Position numbers and translations under genes: made by a program. A stretch of DNA of 63,618 bases, taken from NCBI GenBank assembly GCA_002314715.1, contig DCGY01000062.1, positions 988 to 64,605 of the forward strand, read 5' to 3'. The DNA is from Lachnospiraceae bacterium UBA1766. Lineage in GTDB: Bacteria > Bacillota > Clostridia > Lachnospirales > Lachnospiraceae. Shown one piece after another: positions 43,886 to 51,754 of the stretch. Within the stretch, counting starts at the first letter, position 1, and each line of letters opens with the position of its first letter. The notes under the pieces were generated by a model that did not search any database, was not told the origin of the DNA, and worked only from the letters and a program-made list of their open reading frames with translations.

Positions 43886-43922
43886 CCGCAATTACTAGCA
43901 CATAAATACAGTATTTTTTTTA

Positions 43923-43957
43923 CAAAAAAGAGACCGACTGGAAAATCAGTCGGTCTC
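43923..43957 (-). terminator. Terminator of surface-protein gene
   Basis: An 11-bp perfect stem GAGACCGACTG / CAGTCGGTCTC with a 6-base loop and a T run on the minus strand, separating the surface-protein gene from the transporter operon. Confidence 0.9.
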
Positions 43958-43990
43958 AAATATCAATAAATTAAAAGCAAGCTCAAGAAT

Positions 43991-45757
43991 TTAGTTTTCT
44001 TTTTTCTTCTTGGAAAGAACTACTGCCGCACCTGCTACGAGAGCTACTACAACCACTACGATTACAACAACTACCACGGTGCTGGATCCGGATTCAACTG
44101 TTTCGGAAGTTGTCGTATTCTGAGTTGCTTCGGAGGAAGCCTCTGCAGAAGTGTTGGAAGCAGTTTCGGAAGAAGCTACCACTTCAGCAGCCTTATCATA
44201 AGCAAAACCACTTACGGTAAAGCTTACGCTAATCTTTGACATAGGCACGCTGTAGTAACCGATGGTCTTTACATCCTCATTCCAGATATTCTGAATTAAC
44301 ATATTCATGTAATCCTTGGAATCCGGACTTAATAAAGCTCCACCTGCTGCCAATTCAGCACTCTTACCGTCAATCTTTAACTCTACATCACTGATGGTAA
44401 TTTCCTCGGTATTGGGGATATCGGTAGAAATAAAGATTAAGTTCATATAATCCTGAGAATCAAATTCTCCATCGGGGAATGCAAGACCGTCAACAGAAAC
44501 GGTATAGGTACCATTACCCTTAATTTCTGCATTGATGAAGGTACCGGGAAGTACAATCGCATTATTGTCTGCGTCCCAACCGGTTACCTGGTTAAACACC
44601 TCACTGTCTCGTCCGTAGGTAGCATCATCAAATGAATTACGGAAAGAATACTTGGGAGTCTGAATACCAAGGTAAGCATTGTAAGTACCGTTCAAATCTA
44701 CAGGACCTGCAGCAGATACGTACTTCTCTTCCTCTGCAGCTTCTGCAATATAAATCATAGGAGTAATTTCAAAAGCAATCGTGGTGTATCCGGTAGGAGA
44801 TTCGGCAATAAACTTATCACCCCACTCATTGTAACCACCGGCAATACGTACACAGTTTCCTGCGTAGCTACCGGTATCCTCTGCCCAGAAGTTCTTGCCG
44901 ATTGTAAGATCGGTTGCTACTTCCACACCATCAATCAGGGTCTTTACATCAAAGGTAGTATTTGAAGCAAGGGTAGAAGGATTATCAATTACCATACAAG
45001 GTGCCAACCACCAGGTATAATCTGCCGCATTCTCCAAGGTAACGGAAATGGTAGTAGTTTCTCCACTCTTCAATACGCCATCTGTTACAGAAGAAATACC
45101 GTTTGCATCACTTCCGGGTCCTGAATAGCCCACAGACCAATCCTGATTTGCGCCAATACCGATGAATGCGGTATATTCCTCATTACTCAAGGTACCTTCG
45201 GTAGGATCTGCAAACACGATATGAGGAGTAATCTGGAATTCCATGGTCTTAAATCCCTTAGGAGCTTCTGCGATATACTTATCTGCCCATTCGTTGTATC
45301 CACCACCGATACGTACACAGTTTCCTGCGTAATCACCGGTATCCTCTGCCCAGCAGCTCTTTCCAACGGAAAGATCGGTTGCAACCTCTACACCGTCCAA
45401 AAGCACCTTTACATCAAAGGTAGATTCTGCTGAAACATTTGCTGCATTATCTGTTACAAAACAGGGAGCTACGAACCAAGTGTAAGTAACTTCCTCTTCG
45501 AAGGTTACAGAAAGAGTGGTGGTTTCACCATTCTTTAATTCACCCTCCACAGCAGTGCAAGCACCTGCATTGCTGCCGGCTCCATCACCATAATACTGCA
45601 ATCCCCAGCTTCCGGCATTCTCACCGTCTGCACCGATTGCAATAAATGCATGATAGCTTTCGGTATTCTCCTCTGCGCTTGCGCACAGGGTAAGAGAAGA
45701 AAGCATTAACATGCAAGCAAGTAACGAAGCAAAGAACTTTTTCATCTTCTTTTTCAT
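43991..45757 (-). CDS. Membrane-anchored surface repeat protein, probable glycan binder
   Basis: A 588-aa protein with a signal peptide (residues 1-28, cleaved after CASA) and a C-terminal anchor: a Ser/Thr-rich stalk (~520-559), a Val-rich membrane segment (560-581) and the tail SKKKKEN. Between lie three beta modules: 35-184, 195-339 and 359-518. The first two are close copies (both with DGVEVATDL, WAEDTG.YAGNCVRI, GGYNEW.DK); the third is diverged but starts alike (Y-x-A-[FY]-x-x-I). Many Trp/Tyr residues suit sugar binding. No catalytic motif was seen. It lies just upstream of the ABC operon and shares its promoter core, so it probably captures glycans for uptake. ATG 45757 follows AAGGAGG. 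Confidence 0.87.
   Translation of the reverse strand: MKKKMKKFFASLLACMLMLSSLTLCASAEENTESYHAFIAIGADGENAGSWGLQYYGDGAGSNAGACTAVEGELKNGETTTLSVTFEEEVTYTWFVAPCFVTDNAANVSAESTFDVKVLLDGVEVATDLSVGKSCWAEDTGDYAGNCVRIGGGYNEWADKYIAEAPKGFKTMEFQITPHIVFADPTEGTLSNEEYTAFIGIGANQDWSVGYSGPGSDANGISSVTDGVLKSGETTTISVTLENAADYTWWLAPCMVIDNPSTLASNTTFDVKTLIDGVEVATDLTIGKNFWAEDTGSYAGNCVRIAGGYNEWGDKFIAESPTGYTTIAFEITPMIYIAEAAEEEKYVSAAGPVDLNGTYNAYLGIQTPKYSFRNSFDDATYGRDSEVFNQVTGWDADNNAIVLPGTFINAEIKGNGTYTVSVDGLAFPDGEFDSQDYMNLIFISTDIPNTEEITISDVELKIDGKSAELAAGGALLSPDSKDYMNMLIQNIWNEDVKTIGYYSVPMSKISVSFTVSGFAYDKAAEVVASSETASNTSAEASSEATQNTTTSETVESGSSTVVVVVIVVVVVALVAGAAVVLSKKKKEN
44204..45655 (-). repeat. Three tandem beta modules in surface protein
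   Basis: Repeat 1 (45206-45655) and repeat 2 (44741-45175) are about 150 residues each and also similar at the DNA level, for example around 44849-44900 and 45306-45357. Module 3 (44204-44683) is diverged. A recent internal duplication is likely. Confidence 0.8.
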
Positions 45758-45819
45758 TCTTGTCCTCCTTATTACGGTATAAACACATAGTTTATACACA
45801 TTAACCATTTTACAAGGTA

Positions 45820-45848
45820 ATTGTATCGAAAACCCGGAATGAAAAATA
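45820..45848 (-). promoter_or_regulatory. Promoter of surface-protein gene
   Basis: Minus-strand TATTTT (45843-45848), 17-base spacer starting TCATT, TACAAT (45820-45825). The hexamer, the first five spacer bases and a GGTTTTC later in the spacer are shared with the ABC operon promoter at 43857. Confidence 0.55.
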
Positions 45849-45907
45849 CAATGTTTTTTTTAGAAGATTTGCAGACATTTTTTTACATTCATTTTTGCAT
45901 ACTCATT

Positions 45908-47068
45908 TTATTTTAATTTCTGAATATCTGCCAGTCGGTCCAATGCGCCCAACAACGTCTCATCCTTCTTTGCAAAGTGGAAACGTACATAGCGGTTCTC
46001 TTCTTCCTTGAAAAAGCTGGATCCGGGTACTGCCCCTACGCCAACCTTTTTCGCCAAATCCACGCAGAAATCATAGTCCTTTTGATAACCATACTCACTG
46101 ACATCCACCAGCACATAATAGGCTCCCTGAGGCTCTACAAAAGAAAAGCCCAGATTCTTCAAACCACCGCAAAACAGTTCCCGCATATGGGTATAATGGT
46201 TCTGTAATTCCTCATAATACGAATCCGGGAACAGTAAACCTACCGTAACCGCTTCCATCAATGGAGCGGCTGCTCCGATGGTCAAAAAGTCATGTACCTT
46301 CTTTACGCGTTCTGCAATATTTTCCGGCGCAATTACATATCCGATTCTCCAACCGGTAATGGAATAGGTCTTGGAAAGAGAACTGCAGATAATGGTTCTT
46401 TCCCGCATTCCGGGCAAGGTGGCCATATATACATGTTCGTTTGGCTTATAAAGAATGTGTTCATACACCTCGTCCGTTATGACATATATGTCATATTTAA
46501 TTGCCAAATCCGCAATAATTTTCAATTCCTCTCTGGTAAATACTTTTCCGCAAGGGTTGGATGGATTACATAAAATCAGGGCCTTTACCCCCTCCTGGCG
46601 AAAAGCGGCTTCCAGCACATCGGCATCAAAACGAAATGTAGGCGGAATCAGGGGGACGTAGATTGGCTCTGCGCCGGAAAGGATGGCATCCGCTCCGTAA
46701 TTCTCATAAAAAGGTGAAAAAACCACCACCTTATCCCCGGGATTACAAACTGTCAGCATTGCGGCCATCATAGCTTCTGTACCGCCACAGGTTACCACAA
46801 TTTCCTTTTCCGGGTCTACCTGCATGCCGGAAAAATGCTCCTGCTTTCTGGCCAGTGCATCGCGGATGGATTTGGAGCCCCAGGTCGTCGCATACTGATG
46901 AGGGCCCACCTTGGCAAGCTCCGCCAATTTATCGGTAATCTCTGTGGGCGGATCGAAATCCGGAAATCCCTGGGATAAATTAATAGCTCCGTATTGATTG
47001 GAAATCCGTGTCATTCTGCGAATGACAGAATCGGTAAATGTATCTGTTTTTCTGCTGAGTTCCTTCAT
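45908..47068 (-). CDS. Class I/II pyridoxal-phosphate aminotransferase
   Basis: A 386-aa fold-type I aminotransferase. NLSQGFPDFDPPTEI starts the enzyme; CNPSNPCGKVF, ITDEVYEHILY and the Schiff-base Lys in SSLSKTYSITGWRIGY complete the cofactor site. The context suggests a role in methionine metabolism, for instance exchanging methionine with its keto acid: it is the last gene after metNIQ and a 2-hydroxyacid oxidase, 23 bases from the latter. Substrate specificity (aspartate, methionine, aromatic) is not readable. Confidence 0.93.
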   Translation of the reverse strand: MKELSRKTDTFTDSVIRRMTRISNQYGAINLSQGFPDFDPPTEITDKLAELAKVGPHQYATTWGSKSIRDALARKQEHFSGMQVDPEKEIVVTCGGTEAMMAAMLTVCNPGDKVVVFSPFYENYGADAILSGAEPIYVPLIPPTFRFDADVLEAAFRQEGVKALILCNPSNPCGKVFTREELKIIADLAIKYDIYVITDEVYEHILYKPNEHVYMATLPGMRERTIICSSLSKTYSITGWRIGYVIAPENIAERVKKVHDFLTIGAAAPLMEAVTVGLLFPDSYYEELQNHYTHMRELFCGGLKNLGFSFVEPQGAYYVLVDVSEYGYQKDYDFCVDLAKKVGVGAVPGSSFFKEEENRYVRFHFAKKDETLLGALDRLADIQKLK

Positions 47069-47091
47069 TGTATCGTCGTCTCCTCGTATCG

Positions 47092-48465
47092 TTATACATC
47101 GTAAGAGATGCCTGCGTTCAAAATTCTCTTTTCATCAAAGGCTTCCTTTACTCGCTTCATCAAAGCAAGATTGATTGGGTTGGTAGCGCGTACCATGTAT
47201 TTTTGTTTGCTTAGCCCTATGCCATGCTCTCCGCTGGCCAAGCCGCCAAGCTCATAAGCCTTATGATACAAAATGCTCAGGTTTTCGTCCAACTCTTTTT
47301 CCCAGGTAGCATCATCTCTTTCACCCCGTACCACGCAAAGATGTACATTGCCGTCTCCCGCATGGCCGAAGCTGATCATTCTCATACCGGTTTGTTGTTC
47401 CAATTCATTAACAAAATTTACGAAAGCATCGATTCGATTGATTGGCACTACAATATCTAAGGGTTCCTGTTCGGATACGGCCTCCACTGCAGTTACAAGG
47501 CAACCTCTTATTTTCCAAACATTCTGAAGAAGTTGCGGGTCATCCAATATTTGAACATCGAAGGCACCGGCTTCCTTTACCACATGATCCACCGTTTTGA
47601 TATGGTTATCAATTTCTTCCGCACTTCCGTCAAACGTTAGCAAAAGATATGCGACTGCTTCCGGAATCGGGAAAGACAGTCCCAAAAATTCTTCTCCCAA
47701 AGCCACCACTTTTCGCTCAATAAATTCAATTGCGGTGGGATTGACATTGGCCTGAAAAAGTTTGGGAACACTTTCAATTCCGGTCTTTAAGGAAGGATAT
47801 CCCACCAACAGGCTCAGGCTTTTCTCAGGCTTTGGAATCAGCTTCAGCACACACTTGGTGATGACTGCCAAAGTTCCCTCGGAACCGATTACCATATCCT
47901 TTAAATCCAATCCTGTGGTATCCTTTCGGTTCTTGCTGCCTACAGTAATCACACTGCCATCCGCAAGCACCAACTCAAGACCCATTACATAATCTCTGGT
48001 CACACCATAACGCACTGCTCTCATTCCGCCTGCGTTGGTACTGATATTTCCTCCGATGCTGGCCTTTTTTTCACCCGGATCGGGCGGATAAAACAAACCC
48101 TGTGCCTCTACATATTTTTGGAAATCCTCCAGGATAACGCCCGGCTCCACCGTAGCGGTAAAGGTTTCCCGGTCTACCTCCAAAATGTGATTTAGTCTCG
48201 ATAAATCCAGTACAATTCCTTCCCCTGTGGGAACTGTGGAACCTACCAGATTCGTACCGGCACCTCTTGGCGTCACCGGAATGTTCTTTTCATAGGCGAA
48301 ACGCATGATTTTACTTACTTCCTCCGTAGAAACAGGGAAAACCAGGGCCTTCGCCGTTCCGATTTTTCTACCCAGATTGTCGGACAAATATTTCTTTTCG
48401 ATTGTTTCAGTGATAACCCGGCTTTCGTCCGGAATCAGTTGAAGTAATTCTTCTCTCATGTTCAT
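47092..48465 (-). CDS. FAD-linked 2-hydroxyacid dehydrogenase (GlcD-like)
   Basis: A 457-aa FAD oxidoreductase of the GlcD/D-lactate dehydrogenase type. The FAD-binding part has VTPRGAGTNLVGSTVPTGEGIVLDLSRLN, VEPGVIL, GGNISTNAGGMRAVRYG and the C-terminal half has MISFGHAGDGNVHLC and GEHGIGLSKQKYM. These oxidise D-2-hydroxyacids to keto acids. Its place between the methionine transporter and an aminotransferase suggests a 2-hydroxyacid to amino acid route, possibly for the methionine hydroxy analogue. Confidence 0.92.
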   Translation of the reverse strand: MNMREELLQLIPDESRVITETIEKKYLSDNLGRKIGTAKALVFPVSTEEVSKIMRFAYEKNIPVTPRGAGTNLVGSTVPTGEGIVLDLSRLNHILEVDRETFTATVEPGVILEDFQKYVEAQGLFYPPDPGEKKASIGGNISTNAGGMRAVRYGVTRDYVMGLELVLADGSVITVGSKNRKDTTGLDLKDMVIGSEGTLAVITKCVLKLIPKPEKSLSLLVGYPSLKTGIESVPKLFQANVNPTAIEFIERKVVALGEEFLGLSFPIPEAVAYLLLTFDGSAEEIDNHIKTVDHVVKEAGAFDVQILDDPQLLQNVWKIRGCLVTAVEAVSEQEPLDIVVPINRIDAFVNFVNELEQQTGMRMISFGHAGDGNVHLCVVRGERDDATWEKELDENLSILYHKAYELGGLASGEHGIGLSKQKYMVRATNPINLALMKRVKEAFDEKRILNAGISYDV

Positions 48466-48483
48466 TCACCTCTTGCACTCTAT

Positions 48484-48519
48484 TTGCCGGCCTCCGATTA
48501 TCATCGACCCGGCCGGCAA
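48484..48519 (-). other. Hairpin between metQ and oxidase gene
   Basis: A 9-bp perfect stem TTGCCGGCC / GGCCGGCAA without a T run on the minus strand; likely an mRNA stability element or partial terminator between metQ and the oxidase. Confidence 0.55.
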
Positions 48520-48529
48520 TCTTTTTCTT

Positions 48530-49396
48530 TTACTTTCCGATTTCTACTTCCCATGCAGGCACGAAATATCCGCCAAACTTATCCTGGAAGATTTGCTTGG
48601 TCTGCTCAGACTGGAACAAGGTTACAATCTTCTGGAATACGGGATCCTGCTCTGCGCCCTGTTTTACAGCAATTAAGCAGAAGTAGCTGTCGTCTGTGTA
48701 CTCAGTCTCGTGAAAAATTGCGGTAGCGGGGTCAATGCCGTAATCCAAAGCATAGTTACCGTTTACAACCGCAATGGTGAAATCCGGTACTACGGAAGGG
48801 ATTGTGGAAGCGGAAAGCTCACTGATTTCCACCTGTACATTGTACTTGGTAATATCTGAAACGGTGGGATTTGCACCTGCTTCATAATTCAGTTCCAAAA
48901 TTCCTGCAGATTCCAAAACCTTTAATGCACGACCGCCATTTGAAGCATCATTGGGAATTGCTACGGTATCTCCATCCTTCAAATCAGCGATATCGGTAAT
49001 CTTCTTGGAATAAATATTCATTGCAATAATAAAGGTGTCTGCAATGGTTGAAAGCTTGTAGCCGTTTTTGCTTGTGTCGTTATTAAAATATGCATGATGC
49101 TGGAAAGCATTGATATCAATCTCTCCGGAATCCAATGCCGCATTCGGAAGAGAGAAATCGGAAAACTGTACATATTCCAGCTTCACATTATCCTTTGCTA
49201 ATTCTTCTTTGATGGGATTCCAAATATCTTCGTAAATTACACCGGTAAGACCCAGCTTTACCACTCTGGTTTCTGCCTGCTGCTCTGTAGATGTTTTCGC
49301 ATTACTGTTTGTTTCGTTTCCGTTGCTACCGCAACCTGCCAAGGTTCCTACTGCCAATACTGCTGCCAAAATTCCTGCTAAAATTCTCTTTTTCAT
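48530..49396 (-). CDS. metQ: Methionine-binding lipoprotein MetQ (NlpA family)
   Basis: A 288-aa lipoprotein with signal peptide to LAGCGS, followed by the NlpA/MetQ domain (VKLGLTGVIYEDIWNPIKEEL; EYVQFSDFSLPNAALDSGEIDINAFQHHAYFN; VAIPNDASNGGRALKVLESAGIL). It hands methionine to the MetI permease. Gene order metN-metI-metQ is the standard one. Confidence 0.93.
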   Translation of the reverse strand: MKKRILAGILAAVLAVGTLAGCGSNGNETNSNAKTSTEQQAETRVVKLGLTGVIYEDIWNPIKEELAKDNVKLEYVQFSDFSLPNAALDSGEIDINAFQHHAYFNNDTSKNGYKLSTIADTFIIAMNIYSKKITDIADLKDGDTVAIPNDASNGGRALKVLESAGILELNYEAGANPTVSDITKYNVQVEISELSASTIPSVVPDFTIAVVNGNYALDYGIDPATAIFHETEYTDDSYFCLIAVKQGAEQDPVFQKIVTLFQSEQTKQIFQDKFGGYFVPAWEVEIGK

Positions 49397-49421
49397 AATC
49401 TAAAATCTCCTCTTTTTTGTT

Positions 49422-50102
49422 TTAATGTGTATTTTTCTTTGCGATTGTATTTCCTAAAATCTGAACGATTGTTACGATGATTACCAATACTACAACTGTG
49501 GTATAAGTAACATCCGGCATGTTTCTGTCATGGCCGTACATGATTGCAAAATTTCCCAGACCACCTGCGCCAACCGCACCTGCCATGGCGGTCAGTCCGA
49601 TCAAACTGATAATCGTAATGGTGGTTCCTCTGGCAATTCCTGCGATACTCTCCCGAATATATACGCTCCAAATGATTTCCACATTGCTCAGCCCCATGGA
49701 CTGTGCCGCTTCAATCAACCCCGGATTCACATCCGACAACGCACTTTCCATCTGTCTGGAAAAGAAAGGGGCACATCCGAAAATCAGCGGTACAATTGCA
49801 CCTTTCACACCGATTCCGGTACCCATCACCAGTCTGCTTAACGGCACCAGACCAACCAGAAGAATAATAAACGGAACAGATCGGAAAAAATTAATAATCT
49901 TATCAATCACTTGATAAATCAACCTGTTTTCACAAATTCCATCTTTTTTGGTAATGATTAAGGTGACACCCAATAGGATTCCGATTAGGAAGGAAATGCT
50001 TCCGGCCCACCCCACCATTACGAAGGTTTCCCGAACGCTTTTCCAAAAAATATCGGTTCTGCACATCACATTGGGTATCCACCGGTTAAGAAGCTCTTCC
50101 AT
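49422..50102 (-). CDS. metI: Methionine ABC transporter permease MetI
   Basis: A 226-aa permease with five membrane segments and the MetI EAA loop (GLIEAAQSMGLSNVEIIWSVYIRESIAGI) plus AMAGAVGAGGLGNFAIMYGHDR near the end. Its start overlaps the metN 3' end by 17 bases, so the two are translationally coupled. Confidence 0.95.
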   Translation of the reverse strand: MEELLNRWIPNVMCRTDIFWKSVRETFVMVGWAGSISFLIGILLGVTLIITKKDGICENRLIYQVIDKIINFFRSVPFIILLVGLVPLSRLVMGTGIGVKGAIVPLIFGCAPFFSRQMESALSDVNPGLIEAAQSMGLSNVEIIWSVYIRESIAGIARGTTITIISLIGLTAMAGAVGAGGLGNFAIMYGHDRNMPDVTYTTVVVLVIIVTIVQILGNTIAKKNTH

Positions 50103-51129
50103 CCAAAATCACCTCCACTCCTACTTTTTTCTCCCGAAGATACGAAAGCGCCTGTTCAATCTGTTCCGGCTCTCCCTGGATAATGGAAACCAGTCCGCCG
50201 ATTGGATTTCCTCCAATCATCTCAATGTTTCCAAAAATAATATTTACATCCAGCCCGTACATTCGTGAAATCTGGGATACCAGTGCTTCCGAAACATCTC
50301 TCTCCACATAGCTGGATTTTACAATGACCTGTCCGGGTTTCAGTTGGAAATTGTCCGAATGAATCAGTTCATAAATATTGGAAAGGTTTGTGGTGTTGTT
50401 TACAATTTCCTTTGTCACCTCATGTTTGGGATTTGCAAAGATATCAAATACTTTCCCGCTTTCTACCACTTCCCCGTCCTTCATCACCGCAACTCTGTCA
50501 CAGATATCCTTGATGACCTGCATTTCATGTGTGATTACCACGATTGTAATTCCCAACTCTTTGTTAATCTTTTTTAGCAGATTCAGAATTGCTTTTGTGG
50601 TCTTGGGGTCTAAAGCACTGGTGGATTCATCACTCAAAAGGATTTCCGGATCACTGGCCAGCGCTCTTGCAATTGCCACCCTCTGCTTCTGTCCTCCGGA
50701 TAACTGGGAAGGATATACATCTGCTTTGTTTTCCAACTCCACCAGTTTCAAAAGGCTTTCAACCTTCTCCTTCTTTTGTGCCTTCGTCAACTTGCTTTTC
50801 CGGAGCGGGAAGGCTATGTTTTCATAAACCGTTCGCGCCGAAAACAAATTAAATTGCTGAAAAATCATACCGATTTTTTTTCGGCTGTTTCTTAGTTCCT
50901 TGGAAGACATGGCAGTTAATTCCCGATCTTTGATTTTGACTTTTCCGGAAGAAGGTCTTTCCAATAAGTTGATACATCGAACCAATGTAGACTTGCCGGC
51001 TCCCGACATTCCGATGATTCCGAAAATGTCTCCCTTCTCAATGGAGAGATTTACATTTTTCAAGGCTTCCACTGTTCCATCCGCTGTTGCGAAAGTTTTG
51101 GAAACATTTTCGATAATGATTTCTGCCAT
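50086..51129 (-). CDS. metN: Methionine ABC transporter ATPase MetN
   Basis: A 347-aa ATPase with Walker A GMSGAGKST, Q loop, signature LSGGQKQRVAIARAL, Walker B LLSDESTSALD and the switch VITHEMQ. The C-terminal ~90 residues form the MetN NIL/ACT domain that senses methionine and stops transport. No S-box riboswitch was found upstream; a GTAGGAATT half-site (51186-51194, + strand) resembles the operators before nifS. Confidence 0.95.
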   Translation of the reverse strand: MAEIIIENVSKTFATADGTVEALKNVNLSIEKGDIFGIIGMSGAGKSTLVRCINLLERPSSGKVKIKDRELTAMSSKELRNSRKKIGMIFQQFNLFSARTVYENIAFPLRKSKLTKAQKKEKVESLLKLVELENKADVYPSQLSGGQKQRVAIARALASDPEILLSDESTSALDPKTTKAILNLLKKINKELGITIVVITHEMQVIKDICDRVAVMKDGEVVESGKVFDIFANPKHEVTKEIVNNTTNLSNIYELIHSDNFQLKPGQVIVKSSYVERDVSEALVSQISRMYGLDVNIIFGNIEMIGGNPIGGLVSIIQGEPEQIEQALSYLREKKVGVEVILDGRAS

Positions 51130-51248
51130 TTCTCTTTCCTCCTTTTCCTGTATTTCCTGTTCACAAATGCAATCATACTACTTCGGTAGGAATTTGTATA
51201 ATACCGGAAAAATATATTCAGCTATAGTTTCAGGCTATAACCGTATCA

Positions 51249-51285
51249 AAAAAAGGATGTCGAATGTTTGCATCCGACACCCTGA
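51249..51285 (-). terminator. Terminator of nifS-nifU operon
   Basis: A minus-strand stem AGGGTGTCG / CGACATCCT with one mismatch and a run of seven T, right after the NifU-like stop codon. Confidence 0.8.
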
Positions 51286-51289
51286 TTTT

Positions 51290-51751
51290 TTATTCTCCCT
51301 GCATTTGGTAAAAAGCTTCTGTTTCATCGATATCATTTACCGGTGGCTTTAATCCTTCAATCACCAGGTGATTCTTCTCCGCATAGTCCCAAAGTGCTGC
51401 ATGAATGGCTTGTTCGGCCAACAGGGAACAATGCACCTTAATGGGCGGAAGTCCGTCCAACGCTTCCATAACTGCCTTATTGGTTACTTCCAACGCCTGC
51501 TGCACCGTTTTCCCGATTACAAGCTCTGTGGCCATGGAACTGGTGGCTACCGCTGCGCCACAACCAAAGGTTTTAAACTTTGCATCGCGTACTACCTGAT
51601 TTTCGTCAATATCCAAATACATCCGCATAATATCGCCGCACTTAGCATTTCCTACGGTTCCCACCCCGGATGCGTCCTCAATTTCCCCTACATTTCTGGG
51701 ATTGGAAAAGTGATCCATTACTTTTGCACTATATTCTGTAACCTGACTCAT
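51290..51751 (-). CDS. NifU/IscU-like Fe-S cluster scaffold
   Basis: A 153-aa scaffold with the three conserved Cys of the NifU N-domain: NAKCGDIM, TFGCGAAVATS and VHCSLLAEQAI. Residues bind a 2Fe-2S cluster assembled with sulfur from the cysteine desulfurase. The start lies 3 bases after the desulfurase stop and its ribosome binding site AAGGAGG is inside the desulfurase C-terminal codons, so they are coupled. The last 20 residues are an acidic extension. Confidence 0.94.
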   Translation of the reverse strand: MSQVTEYSAKVMDHFSNPRNVGEIEDASGVGTVGNAKCGDIMRMYLDIDENQVVRDAKFKTFGCGAAVATSSMATELVIGKTVQQALEVTNKAVMEALDGLPPIKVHCSLLAEQAIHAALWDYAEKNHLVIEGLKPPVNDIDETEAFYQMQGE

Positions 51752-51754
51752 TCC

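Noticed and set aside
44849..45420. Recombination or CRISPR-like repeats
   Set aside because: The DNA repeats are explained by the tandem protein modules of the surface protein; there are no short regularly spaced repeats anywhere in the window.
51130..51248. S-box (SAM) riboswitch upstream of metN
   Set aside because: Expected because of metNIQ, but the conserved S-box core and a terminator between it and metN are absent.
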